Shown: piece by piece, positions 20,990-30,909 of the stretch
How positions within the stretch are numbered: position 1 is the first letter of the stretch
Layout of the letters: the number at the start of each line of letters is the position of its first letter
NCBI RefSeq assembly: GCF_025666195.1
Contig: NZ_CP102592.1
Span: 2,108,001-2,172,000, forward strand
Length of the DNA stretch: 64,000 nucleotides
Direction of reading: 5' to 3'
DNA from: Xanthomonas sp. CFBP 8443
Lineage (GTDB): Bacteria > Pseudomonadota > Gammaproteobacteria > Xanthomonadales > Xanthomonadaceae
The notes under the pieces: model-generated
What the model was told of the DNA's origin: nothing
The model's input: the letters and a program-made list of their open reading frames with translations, nothing else
The model's database searches: none
Made by a program: the position numbers and the translations under genes

Positions 20990-22234
20990 ATGTTCAAACC
21001 CTTACCCGTGGCCATCGGCCTGCGCTACCTGCGCGCCAAGCGCCGCAACAACTTCATCTCTTTCATTTCGATGGCCTCGATCCTCGGCATCGCCCTGGGC
21101 GTGACCGTGCTGATCACCACGCTGGCGGTGATGAGCGGTTTCCAGAAGGAGATCCGCGACCGCCTGCTGCAGATGGCCGCGCATGCCACGGTCAGCGCGC
21201 AGGGCGCGCCGATGCAGGACTGGCAGCACGCGGTGGACGTGGCCACCCGCGATCCGCGCGTGGCCGGCGCCGCGCCGTACGTCGAGGAAGAGGCGCTGCT
21301 CACCGGGCAGCGCAACCAGCCGGCGATCGTGCGCGGCATCCTGCCCGGCGAGGAGGCCAAGGTCTCGGTGCTGGCGCAGAAGATGAAGCAGGGCTCGATC
21401 GACAGCCTGACCCCCGGCTCCTACAACATCCTGCTCGGCCAGGAACTGGCGCTGTGGCTGGGCGTGGGCGTCGGCGACAAGGTGGTGGTGATGCTCGGCG
21501 AACCGCAGGCCAGCCCGATGGGCATGGTGCCGCGCTACAAGCGCTTCACCGTCAGCGGCATCTTCGAGGCCGGCTACAACGAGATCGACCGCGGCCTGGC
21601 GGTGACCAGCATGGCGGACATGCAACGCGTGCTGCGCATGGGCGACGGCGTCACCGGCGTGCGCCTGAAGCTGCACAACATGGACCTGGCCTGGAACGTG
21701 GCCCGCGACCTGGCGCTGAACCTGCACGGCCCGTACATGGTCAGCGACTGGACCCGCGAGAACGCCAACCTCTACCAGTCGCTGAAGATGGAAAAGACGG
21801 TGATGGGCATCCTGCTGTCGCTGATCATCGCGATGGGCGCGTTCAACCTGGTGTCCTCGCAGGTGATGCTGGTCACCGACAAGCAGGCCGACATCGCCAT
21901 CCTGCGCACGCTGGGGCTGAGCCCGGGCGGGGTGATGCAGGTGTTCATGGTGCAGGGCACGCTGATCGGCGTGATCGGCACCGTCGCCGGGGTGATCGGC
22001 GGCATCGTGCTGACCCTGAACCTGGAGCGGATCCTGGCCGGCATCGAAGCGCTGTTCAACATCAAGCTGCTGCCCGAGGACGTGTACTACATCACCGGCC
22101 TGCCCACCGACATGCAGCCGCACGACGTGGTGGTGATCACCCTTGTCGCGCTGCTGATGAGCTTCCTGGCCACGCTGTACCCGGCCTGGCGCGCGGCGCG
22201 TACGCAACCGGCGGAGGCGCTGCGTTATGAATGA
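20990..22234 (+). CDS. lolC: Lipoprotein-releasing ABC transporter permease LolC/LolE
   Basis: A 414-residue MacB/FtsX-type permease. It starts with [20 protein letters not shown], typical of LolC/E. One membrane helix lies near 25-50, a large periplasmic domain follows, and three helices lie after residue 270. It extracts outer-membrane lipoproteins for LolA. Only one permease gene accompanies lolD, so this may be a homodimeric LolF-type system unless a second gene lies elsewhere. Its end overlaps the lolD start by 8 nt. Confidence 0.93.
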   Translation: MFKPLPVAIGLRYLRAKRRNNFISFISMASILGIALGVTVLITTLAVMSGFQKEIRDRLLQMAAHATVSAQGAPMQDWQHAVDVATRDPRVAGAAPYVEEEALLTGQRNQPAIVRGILPGEEAKVSVLAQKMKQGSIDSLTPGSYNILLGQELALWLGVGVGDKVVVMLGEPQASPMGMVPRYKRFTVSGIFEAGYNEIDRGLAVTSMADMQRVLRMGDGVTGVRLKLHNMDLAWNVARDLALNLHGPYMVSDWTRENANLYQSLKMEKTVMGILLSLIIAMGAFNLVSSQVMLVTDKQADIAILRTLGLSPGGVMQVFMVQGTLIGVIGTVAGVIGGIVLTLNLERILAGIEALFNIKLLPEDVYYITGLPTDMQPHDVVVITLVALLMSFLATLYPAWRAARTQPAEALRYE

Positions 22235-22982
22235 GCATCGGGACATGGGACTCGGGACTCGGGACTCGGAAGTGCAAAAGCCACAGCGTGCCGATGCGGC
22301 GATCCGCGCCGAAGGCCTCGGCAAGACCTACGCCGAAGGCAAGATGCGCACGCCGGTGTTCGACGGGCTGGACCTGGCCGTGGCGCCGGGCGAGACCGTG
22401 GCCATCGTCGGCGCGTCCGGCGCCGGCAAGAGCACGCTGCTGCACCTGCTCGGCGGCCTCGACGTGCCCACCGCCGGCGAGGTGTACGTGGCCGGGCAGC
22501 GCATGTCGGCGCTGTCGGACGCGGCGCGCGGGCAACTGCGCAACCGCTCGCTGGGCTTCGTCTACCAGTTCCATCACCTGCTGCCGGAATTCACCGCGCT
22601 GGAGAACGTGATGATGCCGGTGCTGCTCGGCGGCGCCGCGGTCAAGGACGCCGAGGCGCGCGCGCGCGCCTTGCTGGAATCGGTGGGCCTGGGCCATCGC
22701 CTGGAGCACAAGCCGGGCGAACTGTCCGGCGGCGAGCGCCAGCGCGCGGCGGTGGCGCGTGCGCTGGTCAACCGCCCGGCCTGCGTGCTCGGCGACGAGC
22801 CGACCGGCAACCTCGACGACAAGACCGCGGCCAACGTGTTCGCGCTGATGCTCGACCTCAACCGCGCGCACGGCACCAGCCTGGCTCTGGTCACCCATGA
22901 CCGCAGCCTGGCGCGCAAGCTCGACCGTGTGCTGGAACTGCACCAGGGCAAGCTGCGCGAACTGGCGCCTGCCGACGTGTAG
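22227..22982 (+). CDS. lolD: Lipoprotein-releasing ABC transporter ATPase
   Basis: A 251-residue ATPase with Walker [18 protein letters not shown] near residue 69, signature [15 protein letters not shown] near 168, and Walker [13 protein letters not shown] near 190. Residues 7-14 (MGLGTRDS) are encoded by a GGGACTC repeat that has entered the reading frame. The conserved domain only begins near residue 23, so the repeat sits in a dispensable N-terminal extension. Confidence 0.94.
   Translation: MNEHRDMGLGTRDSEVQKPQRADAAIRAEGLGKTYAEGKMRTPVFDGLDLAVAPGETVAIVGASGAGKSTLLHLLGGLDVPTAGEVYVAGQRMSALSDAARGQLRNRSLGFVYQFHHLLPEFTALENVMMPVLLGGAAVKDAEARARALLESVGLGHRLEHKPGELSGGERQRAAVARALVNRPACVLGDEPTGNLDDKTAANVFALMLDLNRAHGTSLALVTHDRSLARKLDRVLELHQGKLRELAPADV
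22247..22272. repeat. GGGACTC heptamer array inside the 5' end of lolD
   Basis: Three consecutive GGGACTC-type units lie within codons 7-15 of lolD and encode GLGTRDS, the same peptide seen at the C-terminus of the MalK-like ATPase. Confidence 0.85.
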
Positions 22983-23074
22983 CGGCGCGTGTGTCGGCGT
23001 GGAATGCGCCGGCATGGTCGCGACCCGGCGGCTGCGACGAATGCATTTCGGAACAATGGCGGTTCCGGCGATCG

Positions 23075-23149
23075 GTCGCGGCTGAAGCCGCTCCTACAGT
23101 GCACCCAGCCGCCGGCCACGCCCCCTGTAGGAGCGGCTTCAGCCGCGAC
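23075..23149. repeat. REP pair upstream of the tandem array
   Basis: GCGGCTGAAGCCGCTCCTACA at its left end and TGTAGGAGCGGCTTCAGCCGC at its right end are exact reverse complements, separated by about 27 nt. The same 20-mer family recurs at 54252-54319. Confidence 0.85.
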
Positions 23150-23206
23150 GAACGAAGCCGGAGTTTTTCCGGTCATGGAACACCCGGTGGCCCGATGGGC
23201 CGAAGC

Positions 23207-24115
23207 CACGCGGAGTCGCTCCCACAGGGGACTTGTGGCCTGCTCGTTGGGTGCACTGTGGGAGGACTTCAGTCCCGGCGCGGTCCGGTCGCGGCATCTC
23301 CACCGCTTCGCTCGTCGCGACTGAAGTCGCTCCCACAAGGGACTTGTGGCCTGCTCGCTGGGTGCACTGTGGGAGGGACTTCAGTCCCGGCGCGGTCCGG
23401 TCGCGGCATCTCCACCGCTTCGCTCGTCGCGACTGAAGTCGCTCCTACAAGGGACTCGTGGCCTGCTCGCTGGGTGCACTGTGGGAGGACTTCAGTCCGG
23501 ACGCGGTCCGGTCGCGGCATCTCCACCGCTTCGCTCGTCGCGACTGAAGTCGCTCCTACAAGAGACTTTTGGCCTGCTCGCTGGGTGCACTGTGGGAGGA
23601 CTTCAGTCCCGGCGCGGTCCGGTCGCGGCATCTCCACCGCTTCGCTCGTCGCGACTGAAGTCGCTCCCACAAGGGACTTGTGGCCTGCTCGCTGGGTGCA
23701 CTGTGGGAGGGACTTCAGTCCCGACGCGGTTCGGTCGCGGCATCTCCACCGCTTCGCTCGTCGCGACTGAAGTCGCTCCCACAGGGACTTGTGGCCTGCT
23801 CGCCTGGTGCACTGTGGGAGGGACTTCAGTCCCGACGCGGTCCGGTCGCGGCACCTCCAATGCTTCGCTCGTCGCGACTGAAGTCGCTCCCACAAAGGAT
23901 TCGTGGCCTGCTCGCTGGGTGCACTGTGGGAGGACTTCAGTCCCGACGCGGTCCGGTCGCGGCATCTCCACCGCTTCGCTCGTCGCGACCGAAGTCGCTC
24001 CCACAAGGGACTTGTGGCCCGCTCGCTGGGTGCACTGTGGGAGGGACTTCAGTCCCGACGCGTTTCGGTCGCGGCACCTCCAATGCTTCGCTCGTCGCGA
24101 CCGAAGTCGCTCCAG
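23207..24115. repeat. Tandem array of eight 111-112 bp BIME-like units
   Basis: Using GTGGCCTGCTCG as a marker, units begin at 23235, 23346, 23458, 23569 (here TTGGCC), 23680, 23791, 23903 and 24014. Each unit holds two inverted REP-like stems: GGGAGGACTTCAGTCCC and CGCGACTGAAGTCGCTCCCAC. Spacer variants alternate (CATCTCCACCGC or CACCTCCAATGC). Single-base indels explain the 111 and 112 nt periods. Confidence 0.92.
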
Positions 24116-24218
24116 ACCCACCGGACGAAGACCCTCAGATCCTGTCAATTCGACAATCCCTCATCGCCGCTCTCACAGCGGCAGCAGCCAACCCGCCGAT
24201 GCTGCGATTCTGCGACCG

Positions 24219-25283
24219 TCAGGGAATCATCCGCTGCGCGCGCAGCCTGGTGAACAGTTCCAGGAACGACGCGCGGCTGTCGTAGTAGCCGAGGAAGCCG
24301 AGATCGCGGCTCTTGGTCATGTCGTTGACGCACTCGATTTCGCGGCCGAGGTCGGCATCGGTATGCCACCACGACGCCAGCTGATTCACGTCCGCCTGCA
24401 CCAGCGCGTGCCCCTCGGCGATCTGGCGCCATTGTGCCGGCGCGCTGTCCTTCAGGCGCGGCTCCAGCGGCATCGGCGCCTCTGGATACGGCGCGGCCTC
24501 CAGGCCGAAGAACGCGGCGATCTCGCCCCACATCCAGCGCCAGCGGAACACGTCGCCGTTGACCGTGTTGAACGCCTGGTTGCGCGCGGCCGGGCTGGTC
24601 GCGGCCCAGGCCAGCTGGCGGCCGAGCAGGCCGGCGTCGGTGAGGTCGGTGAGGCTGTCCCACTGCGCGCGCGAGCCGGGGAACACGAACGGCTGCCCAC
24701 TGTGCTTGCACAGCGTCGCGTACACCGCCAGGGTCACGCCCATGTTCATCGCATTGCTGCCGTTGGCCTGGCCGATCATGGTGTGCGAGCGGTGCACGCT
24801 CCAGCCGAAACTGTGGCGTGCGGCGGCGTCGAACAGCAGGTCTTCCAGCGTGTAGTAGAAGTTCTCGCCGGGCTGGCGCGGCTCGCTCTCGCGGAATGGC
24901 GTCTCCGCCTTGCCGCTGCCGTAGTGTTCGAACGAACCCACGTAATGCTTGGTGCCGGTGACCAGCGCCATGTGCTGCAGCGTGGCGCCGTCCAGGCCTT
25001 CGCGCAGATGGCGCAGCATCGCGCCGTTGGCGGCGACGTTTTCCTTCTCGGTGGCGCGCCGTGTCCATGTGCAGAAGAACACGTGGGTAATCGGCAGCCC
25101 GCGCAGCGCGGCCATGGTCGCCTCGCGATCGAGCAGGTCGGCGGCGACCGCGATCACGCCTTCCTGCGGGACCGGGCGGCGCGCCAGGCCATAGACGGTC
25201 CAGCCTTCCGCGACCAGGACCCTGGCCAGGTTGTAGCCGGAAATGCCGGTGACCCCGACCACCAGTGCGGTGCCCTTGCGCAT
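24219..25283 (-). CDS. SDR-family NAD(P)-dependent reductase, PRISE-like
   Basis: A 354-residue Rossmann protein of the atypical short-chain dehydrogenase type that resembles progesterone 5-beta-reductase/iridoid synthase-like enzymes. The cofactor motif ALVVGVTGISGYNLARVL is at the N-terminus; VFFCTWTRRATEKEN near residue 70 and TGTKHYVGSFE near 107 follow the PRISE pattern. The ATG at 25283 has GAGGA upstream; an earlier TTG at 25304 is less likely. It is a lone gene, divergent from comEC, with the repeat array downstream. The substrate is unknown. Confidence 0.85.
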   Translation of the reverse strand: MRKGTALVVGVTGISGYNLARVLVAEGWTVYGLARRPVPQEGVIAVAADLLDREATMAALRGLPITHVFFCTWTRRATEKENVAANGAMLRHLREGLDGATLQHMALVTGTKHYVGSFEHYGSGKAETPFRESEPRQPGENFYYTLEDLLFDAAARHSFGWSVHRSHTMIGQANGSNAMNMGVTLAVYATLCKHSGQPFVFPGSRAQWDSLTDLTDAGLLGRQLAWAATSPAARNQAFNTVNGDVFRWRWMWGEIAAFFGLEAAPYPEAPMPLEPRLKDSAPAQWRQIAEGHALVQADVNQLASWWHTDADLGREIECVNDMTKSRDLGFLGYYDSRASFLELFTRLRAQRMIP

Positions 25284-25613
25284 GCGCGGATCCTCATCAG
25301 CCAAACCGGCACGCTAGCGAGACGCCGATGAACATGCGGCGAAAGCGACCGTGCGCTGCACGTGACGACGCAAGGCGCGTGCGGCGAATTCCTACGCGGC
25401 CTGCAGGGCTTGGCCGATAGCGCGCATCGGCACGGCGCGAGAGCCTGTCGATGCAGCCAGCGCGATGACGATGACCACGAAAGACCGCGACAGGTAGCGG
25501 CGGCCCCGGGTCGTCTGCTGACCTCGATGTCGCCCGACGCGGTCGCCGTCGTCCGGCGCGATGGCTGCGGCCACTCGTGCACCTTCACCCGTCCATGCCA
25601 AGGAGGCGATCGC
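25284..25613. other. Divergent intergenic region before comEC
   Basis: About 330 nt without a convincing gene. It must hold the promoters of the SDR gene and comEC. The only clear element is the strong AGGAGG ribosome site at 25601-25606 in front of comEC. Confidence 0.6.
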
Positions 25614-28166
25614 ATGCGGCAATGCTCGGCACCTGCCGACGGCCACGCCGTCCGCGTATCGGCGCCTTCGCACGGCAGCGCGATCGCGCCGTTCGGCATC
25701 GCCGTCGCCGCCGCTCTGACCGCCGGCGTGCTGGCGACCTTGTGGCTGCCGCGGCTGGCGCCGTGGCCGCTGTCGCTGGCGCTGCTGCTGGGCGGCATCG
25801 CGCTGTTCGTGGGCCTGCCGCGCTGGCGTTGGCTGGGTGCGTTCGCGGTGGGCTGCGGATGGTTGGGGCTGGTCGCCGGCATGGTGCTGGCGCGGCAACT
25901 GCCGGCGAACCTGGAAAAGCGCGTGGCCACGCTGAGCGGGCAGGTGGTGGAGTTGCCGCAGGCAGAGGTACGGCGCACGCGATTCCTGTTCCCGGTGGAT
26001 GCCGACCCCGCGCAGCCGGCGCCGTTGCGCGGGCGCCTGCTGCAACTGGCCTGGTACGACGATTTCGGCGCGCAGGCGCCAGGTCCACGTACCGCGCTGC
26101 ATGCCGGCGCGCGCTGGCGCCTGAGCGTGCGCCTGCGCGCGCCTCGCGGGCTCAGCAACCCCGGCGGCTTCGACGCCGAGGCGTATGCGCTGGCGCAGCG
26201 GATCAGCGCCAGCGGCTACGTGGCGGCGCCGCGCGAGGCCGCCGAACTGGCGCCCGGGCGCGGCATCGATGCCTGGCGCGAGCGCGTGTCGGCGCGGATC
26301 GCGGCCGCGGTGCCGCGGGCCTCCGCGCGTTATGTGCAGGCGCTGGCGCTCGGCGATACGCGGATGCTGGACGACCGCGACTGGCGCATCCTGCGCGCCG
26401 CCGGCCTGACCCATCTGATCGCGATCTCCGGTTTCCATGTCGGCCTGGTCGCCGGTGCGTTCGCGCTGCTCGGCGGCGGCCTGTGGCGGCTGTGGCCGCG
26501 GCTGGGACGGCATTGGCCGCGACGCCAGGCGGCGGCGTTGCTGGCGGTGCTCGGCGCCGGTGGCTACACCGTGCTGTCGGGAATGGCGCTGCCGACCGTG
26601 CGCACCTTGCTGATGATCGCAGTGGTGGTGGTCGCGCGCCTGTGGCGGCGCCCGGTGCGGGTGGTCGATGGCCTGGCGCTGGCAGCGATCGTCATGCTGG
26701 TCTTCGACCCGCTGGCGGTGCTGTCGGCGGGGTTCTGGCTGAGCTTCCTCGGCGTGGCCTGGCTGGCCTGGTGCATGCCGGTCGCCGGCAGCGGCTGGCG
26801 CGACAAGCTGCGCGAGTTCCTGTCGGCGCAGGGCGTGGCCACCGTGGGACTGCTGCCGCTGAGCACGATGCTGTTCGGGCAGGCCTCGGCGGCCGGGCCG
26901 CTGGCCAACCTGCTGGCGATTCCCTGGTGGAGCCTGGTGGTGGTGCCGCTGGCGCTGCTCGGCACCGCGCTGGAAGCGCTGCATGCCGGTGCCGGGAGTT
27001 GGGCATGGCGCGCGGCGGCGGCGTGCTTCGACCTGTCCTGGCCGCTGTTCAGCACCCTGGGCGAAAGCCGCTTCGCGCTGTGGTGGTTGCCCGAGGCGCG
27101 CGACTGGGCGCTGCCGCTGGCGCTGCTGGGCGCGTTCTGGCTGTTGCTGCCGCGCGCGGTCCCGGGCAAGCCGCTGGCGGCCCTGCTGTGGCTGCCGCTG
27201 TTCTGGCCGCCGCTGGAGCGGCCGGCGCCGGGCGAGGTGGAACTGGTGATGATCGACGTCGGCCAGGGCCTGTCGGTGCTGGTGCGCACCGCACGGCACC
27301 AGTTGCTGTACGACGCCGGGCCGGCGATCAAGGACGGCTACGACGCCGGCGAGCGCGCGGTGGTGCCGGCGCTGCACGCGCTCGGCGTGGCGTGGCTGGA
27401 CCGGGCGGTGATCAGCCATGGCGACAACGACCACGCCGGCGGCTTCGATGCGGTCCGCGCAGCGCTGCCGGTGGCCCTGGCCGAGGCGCCGGCCGGCGCG
27501 CCGGTGCGGGTGGACCGCCCGTGCCAGGCCGGGACGGCCTGGGAGTGGGACGGGGTGCGCTTCCGCTTCCTGCATCCCACGCCCGGGTTTCCCTACCTCG
27601 GCAACGAGTCGAGCTGCGTGCTGCGGGTGGAAAGCGCGCACGGCGCGATGCTGCTGACCGGCGACATCGGCGAGGTCGTCGAGAGTCGCCTGCTGCGCCA
27701 GAGGCCGCAGGACCTGCGCGCCGACGTGGTGCTGGCGCCACATCACGGCAGCGCGCATTCCTCGCAGCCGGCCTTCGTCGCCGCCACCGGCGCGCGGCTG
27801 GCGCTGGTCTCGGCCGGCGACGGCAACCGCTTCGGCCATCCGCGGCCGGCGGTGGTGGCGCGCTGGCAGGCGTCCGGCGCCGAAGTCGCGACCACCCCGC
27901 AGGGCGGCGCGCTGCGGGTGTGGCTGGGGCAGGCGGGGCTGCAGCTGCGCGAACGGCGGCCGTGGCGGGCGCGGCTGTGGGATGCCGCGGAGCGGGCGCG
28001 GGCGGCTGCTATCCTATCGGCCAGTGAACGAACGGCCGAACGTGCCGGAGGGTTGCGACGTGTGGGAACTGGTCAAGGCCGGTGGCTGGCCGATGGTGCC
28101 GTTGCTGCTGTTGGGCGTGGTCGCGCTGGCGATCGTCCTGGAGCGGTTCTGGAGCCTGCGCCGTAG
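25614..28166 (+). CDS. comEC: DNA internalization protein ComEC/Rec2
   Basis: An 850-residue inner-membrane channel for uptake of transforming DNA. N-terminal helices and an OB-like region (about 1-200) come first. The competence membrane domain (about 230-500) includes GLTHLIAISGFHVGLVAGAF. A C-terminal metallo-beta-lactamase-like domain begins with VELVMIDVGQGLSVLVR and includes ISHGDNDHAGGFDAV and VLAPHHGSAHSS. The ATG at 25614 has a perfect AGGAGG 7 nt upstream. The frame runs 107 nt into the exbB-like gene, which is unusual; the last 40 residues look unconserved. Confidence 0.93.
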   Translation: MRQCSAPADGHAVRVSAPSHGSAIAPFGIAVAAALTAGVLATLWLPRLAPWPLSLALLLGGIALFVGLPRWRWLGAFAVGCGWLGLVAGMVLARQLPANLEKRVATLSGQVVELPQAEVRRTRFLFPVDADPAQPAPLRGRLLQLAWYDDFGAQAPGPRTALHAGARWRLSVRLRAPRGLSNPGGFDAEAYALAQRISASGYVAAPREAAELAPGRGIDAWRERVSARIAAAVPRASARYVQALALGDTRMLDDRDWRILRAAGLTHLIAISGFHVGLVAGAFALLGGGLWRLWPRLGRHWPRRQAAALLAVLGAGGYTVLSGMALPTVRTLLMIAVVVVARLWRRPVRVVDGLALAAIVMLVFDPLAVLSAGFWLSFLGVAWLAWCMPVAGSGWRDKLREFLSAQGVATVGLLPLSTMLFGQASAAGPLANLLAIPWWSLVVVPLALLGTALEALHAGAGSWAWRAAAACFDLSWPLFSTLGESRFALWWLPEARDWALPLALLGAFWLLLPRAVPGKPLAALLWLPLFWPPLERPAPGEVELVMIDVGQGLSVLVRTARHQLLYDAGPAIKDGYDAGERAVVPALHALGVAWLDRAVISHGDNDHAGGFDAVRAALPVALAEAPAGAPVRVDRPCQAGTAWEWDGVRFRFLHPTPGFPYLGNESSCVLRVESAHGAMLLTGDIGEVVESRLLRQRPQDLRADVVLAPHHGSAHSSQPAFVAATGARLALVSAGDGNRFGHPRPAVVARWQASGAEVATTPQGGALRVWLGQAGLQLRERRPWRARLWDAAERARAAAILSASERTAERAGGLRRVGTGQGRWLADGAVAAVGRGRAGDRPGAVLEPAP

Positions 28167-28737
28167 CGAAGTGCTGCCGCCGGGGCTGGGCCAGGAAGTG
28201 CGCAACTGGGCCACGCGCGGCAAGCTGGACCAGACCCACATCGAGTCGCTGCGGCACAATTCGCCGCTGGGCGCGCTGCTCGCCGCGGGGCTGGACGTGC
28301 GCAACCGCCCGCGCGAGATCGTCCGCGAGCGGATCGAGGACACCGGCCGCCACGTCGTGCATCGCATGGAGCGGTTCCTGAACGCGTTGGGCACGGTGGC
28401 CTCGGCCGGGCCGCTGCTCGGCCTGCTCGGCACCGTGGTCGGCATGATCCAGATGTTCCTGGGCATCCTCGACCACGGCGTCGGCGACGTGAACCAGCTC
28501 GCCGGCGGCATCGGCAAGGCGCTGGTGTGCACCGCCACCGGCATGATCATCGCGGTGCCGGCGCTGGTCTTCCACCGCTATTTCAAGGGCCGCATCGCCG
28601 GCTACGTCATCGAGATGGAGCAGGAGGCCACCGCCTTGAGCGATGTCCTCGACGGTCACGGCCGCCCTGGCGCGCCGGCACCGGGCACGCCGCGCACGGC
28701 CTCGCGCCCGGGCGCCGCTGCGCCGGCCAAGGGCTGA
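28060..28737 (+). CDS. exbB: ExbB/TolQ-type proton channel subunit
   Basis: A 225-residue MotA/TolQ/ExbB-family protein with three membrane helices (about 10-28, 110-135 and 155-178). It carries LGTVVGMIQMFLGI near residue 127 and LVCTATGMIIAVPALVFHRY near 154. The GTG at 28060 (VWELVKAGGW) is chosen for GGAGGG 7 nt upstream. It lies inside the 3' end of comEC. With ExbD it converts the proton gradient into motion for an outer-membrane process. The position before msbA and lpxK is a recurring proteobacterial order. Confidence 0.9.
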   Translation: MWELVKAGGWPMVPLLLLGVVALAIVLERFWSLRRSEVLPPGLGQEVRNWATRGKLDQTHIESLRHNSPLGALLAAGLDVRNRPREIVRERIEDTGRHVVHRMERFLNALGTVASAGPLLGLLGTVVGMIQMFLGILDHGVGDVNQLAGGIGKALVCTATGMIIAVPALVFHRYFKGRIAGYVIEMEQEATALSDVLDGHGRPGAPAPGTPRTASRPGAAAPAKG

Positions 28738-28741
28738 GCCG

Positions 28742-29164
28742 GTGCGGATCCGCGACGACCGCGGCCAGGACGAGCCGCAGATCGACCTGGTGCCCCTGAT
28801 CGACGTCATCCTTGTGCTGATCATCTTCTTCGTTGTGACCACCACCTTCGACGCCCGTTCCACCCTGCAACTGCAGCTGCCCAACGCCAGCGACCAGCAC
28901 AACCCGGCGCCGCCGCGCGCGCTGAGCGTGCTGGTCAATGCCGACGGGCACTATTTCATCAACGACCAGGAAGTGCTGCGCACCGACGTGGAGTCGGTCA
29001 AGCGCAGCATCGCCCAGGTCGCCGGCGACGACCGCGAGCAGCCGGTGCTGCTGCGGGCCGATGCGCGCACCCCCTACCAGGCCGTGGTCACCGCGCAGGA
29101 CGCGCTGGGCCAGCTCGGTTTCCGCCGCATCGCCATCGCCACCGCGCCGGAAGTCAAACCGTGA
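28742..29164 (+). CDS. exbD: ExbD/TolR-type proton channel subunit
   Basis: A 140-residue protein with one N-terminal membrane helix (about 16-37). The helix begins with the conserved IDLVPLIDVILVLIIFFVV, in which the aspartate is the proton-relay residue. A periplasmic domain follows. The GTG at 28742 (VRIRDDRGQ) fits the family length. It follows exbB by 4 nt and overlaps the msbA start by 4 nt. Confidence 0.92.
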   Translation: MRIRDDRGQDEPQIDLVPLIDVILVLIIFFVVTTTFDARSTLQLQLPNASDQHNPAPPRALSVLVNADGHYFINDQEVLRTDVESVKRSIAQVAGDDREQPVLLRADARTPYQAVVTAQDALGQLGFRRIAIATAPEVKP

Positions 29165-30909
29165 GCGGCAAGATGACCCCGGTCTGGCCGATCTACCGTC
29201 GGCTGCTCGGCTATACCCGCGCCTACTGGGTGATGCTGACCGCGGCGGTGGTAGCGATGGTGGTCGAGGCCACCGCCGGCTACTGCTTCACCCGGCTGAT
29301 GGATCCGCTGGTCAACCGCGGCTTCGTCAATCCCGAGGCACGCATGGCGGTGCTGCTGCCGCTGGCGATCCTGGGCCTGTTCCTGATGCGCAGCGTCGCC
29401 ACCTTCGTCGGCGACTACTGCATGGCGCGCACCGGGCGCAGCGTGGTGCGCGACCTGCGCGAGCAGGTGCTGGCCAAGTACCTGCACCTGCCGTCCTCGC
29501 ACTTCGACGTGGAGGCCACGCCGGTGATGGTCAGCCGGCTGAACTTCGATACCGAACAGGTCACCCAGGCCGCCTCCGATGCGCTGAAGACGCTGGTGGC
29601 CGATACCCTGACCATCGTCGGCATGCTGGTGGTGATGCTGCAGATGAGCGTCAAGGTGACCCTGGCGCTGCTGGTGGTGGCGCCGCTGATCGGGGTCATC
29701 GTGTCCTACGTCGGCAAGCGCTACCGCAAGATCAGCCGCGGCATCCAGGACGGCATGGGCTCGATGGCGCAACGCGCCGAGCAGTCGCTGGGCGCGCAGC
29801 AGGAAGTGAAGGTGCACGGCACCCAGGCCCTGGAGATCAGCCACTACGCGGCGCTGGCCAACCGCATGCTGGGCCTGAACATGAAGGTCGAGACCACCCG
29901 CGCGCTGGCCTCGAGCATGGTCCAGTTCCTGGCCGCGGTGGCACTGGCGGCGATCGTCTGGGTCTCCACCCGCGAGGCGCTGGCCGGGCGCCTGAACCCG
30001 GGCCAGTTCATCGCGCTGATGACCTCGATGATGGCGATCATCCCGTCGCTGCGCCGGCTGACCAGCGTGCAGACCTCGATCTCGCGCGGCGTGGCCGCGG
30101 CCGAGCGGCTGTTCTCGATCCTGGACACGCCGGAGGAGCGCGACAGCGGCAGCGTGTCGGTGCAGCGCGTGCGCGGCGAACTGGAATTCGACCGGGTGAT
30201 GCTGCGCTACCGCGACGACGCCGGGCTGGCGCTGGACGACATCAGCTTCAGCGCCAGGCCAGGCACGGTCACCGCCATCGTCGGCCGCTCCGGCAGCGGC
30301 AAGACCAGCCTGGTGCGGCTGGTGCCGCGCTTCTACGAGCCCAGCGGCGGCCGCATCACCCTGGACGGGGTGCCGCTGCACGACTACCGCCTGCACGACC
30401 TGCGCCGGCAGATCGCGCTGGTCGGGCAGCGGGTGATGCTGTTCGACGACACCATCGCCGCCAACATCGCCTACGGCACCGAGGCCAGCGACGCGCAGAT
30501 CCGTGCCGCGGCCGAGGCCGCCAACGCCTGGGAGTTCATCGAGCGCCTGCCGTTGCAGCTGCGCACCCCGGTCGGCGAGAACGGCGCGCTGCTGTCCGGC
30601 GGCCAGCGCCAGCGCCTGGCGATCGCCCGCGCGATCCTGCGCGACGCGCCGATCCTGATCCTCGACGAAGCCACCGCCGCGCTGGATAACGAGTCCGAGC
30701 GGCTGGTGCAGGACGCGCTGCATCGGCTGATGCCCGAGCGCACCACGCTGGTCATCGCGCACCGCCTGTCCACCATCGAGCACGCCGACCAGGTGCTGGT
30801 GATGGACCATGGCCGCATCGTCGAGCGCGGCACCCACCACGCGCTGCTCGCCCAGGGCGGCCTGTACGCCCACCTGCACAGCATGCAGTTCCGCGAAAGG
30901 CAGGCCTGA
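29161..30909 (+). CDS. msbA: Lipid A export permease/ATP-binding protein MsbA
   Basis: A 582-residue half-transporter with an N-terminal six-helix domain (about 1-320) and an ATPase domain. Walker A is [20 protein letters not shown] near residue 376, the signature is [17 protein letters not shown] near 478, and Walker B is [12 protein letters not shown] near 498. It flips lipid A-core across the inner membrane. The GTG start overlaps exbD, and the stop overlaps lpxK (TGATG). Confidence 0.95.
   Translation: MSGKMTPVWPIYRRLLGYTRAYWVMLTAAVVAMVVEATAGYCFTRLMDPLVNRGFVNPEARMAVLLPLAILGLFLMRSVATFVGDYCMARTGRSVVRDLREQVLAKYLHLPSSHFDVEATPVMVSRLNFDTEQVTQAASDALKTLVADTLTIVGMLVVMLQMSVKVTLALLVVAPLIGVIVSYVGKRYRKISRGIQDGMGSMAQRAEQSLGAQQEVKVHGTQALEISHYAALANRMLGLNMKVETTRALASSMVQFLAAVALAAIVWVSTREALAGRLNPGQFIALMTSMMAIIPSLRRLTSVQTSISRGVAAAERLFSILDTPEERDSGSVSVQRVRGELEFDRVMLRYRDDAGLALDDISFSARPGTVTAIVGRSGSGKTSLVRLVPRFYEPSGGRITLDGVPLHDYRLHDLRRQIALVGQRVMLFDDTIAANIAYGTEASDAQIRAAAEAANAWEFIERLPLQLRTPVGENGALLSGGQRQRLAIARAILRDAPILILDEATAALDNESERLVQDALHRLMPERTTLVIAHRLSTIEHADQVLVMDHGRIVERGTHHALLAQGGLYAHLHSMQFRERQA

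Larger units (their letters stand above)
22983..24218. other. Gene-free interval filled by REP-derived repeats
   Basis: About 1.2 kb separates lolD from the SDR gene. It contains an outward-facing REP pair (about 23075-23149), the eight-unit array at 23207-24115, and about 100 nt of unique tail. Long open frames on both strands have the 111-112 nt repeat period and are not genes. Confidence 0.85.

Noticed and set aside
23207..24115. CRISPR array interpretation of the regularly spaced repeats
   Set aside because: The spacers are nearly identical to each other and the repeats are palindromic REP stems; no cas genes are present.
22991..24285. Long open frames across the repeat array between lolD and the SDR gene
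   Set aside because: Their translated sequences repeat with the 111-112 nt DNA period and show no protein family features.
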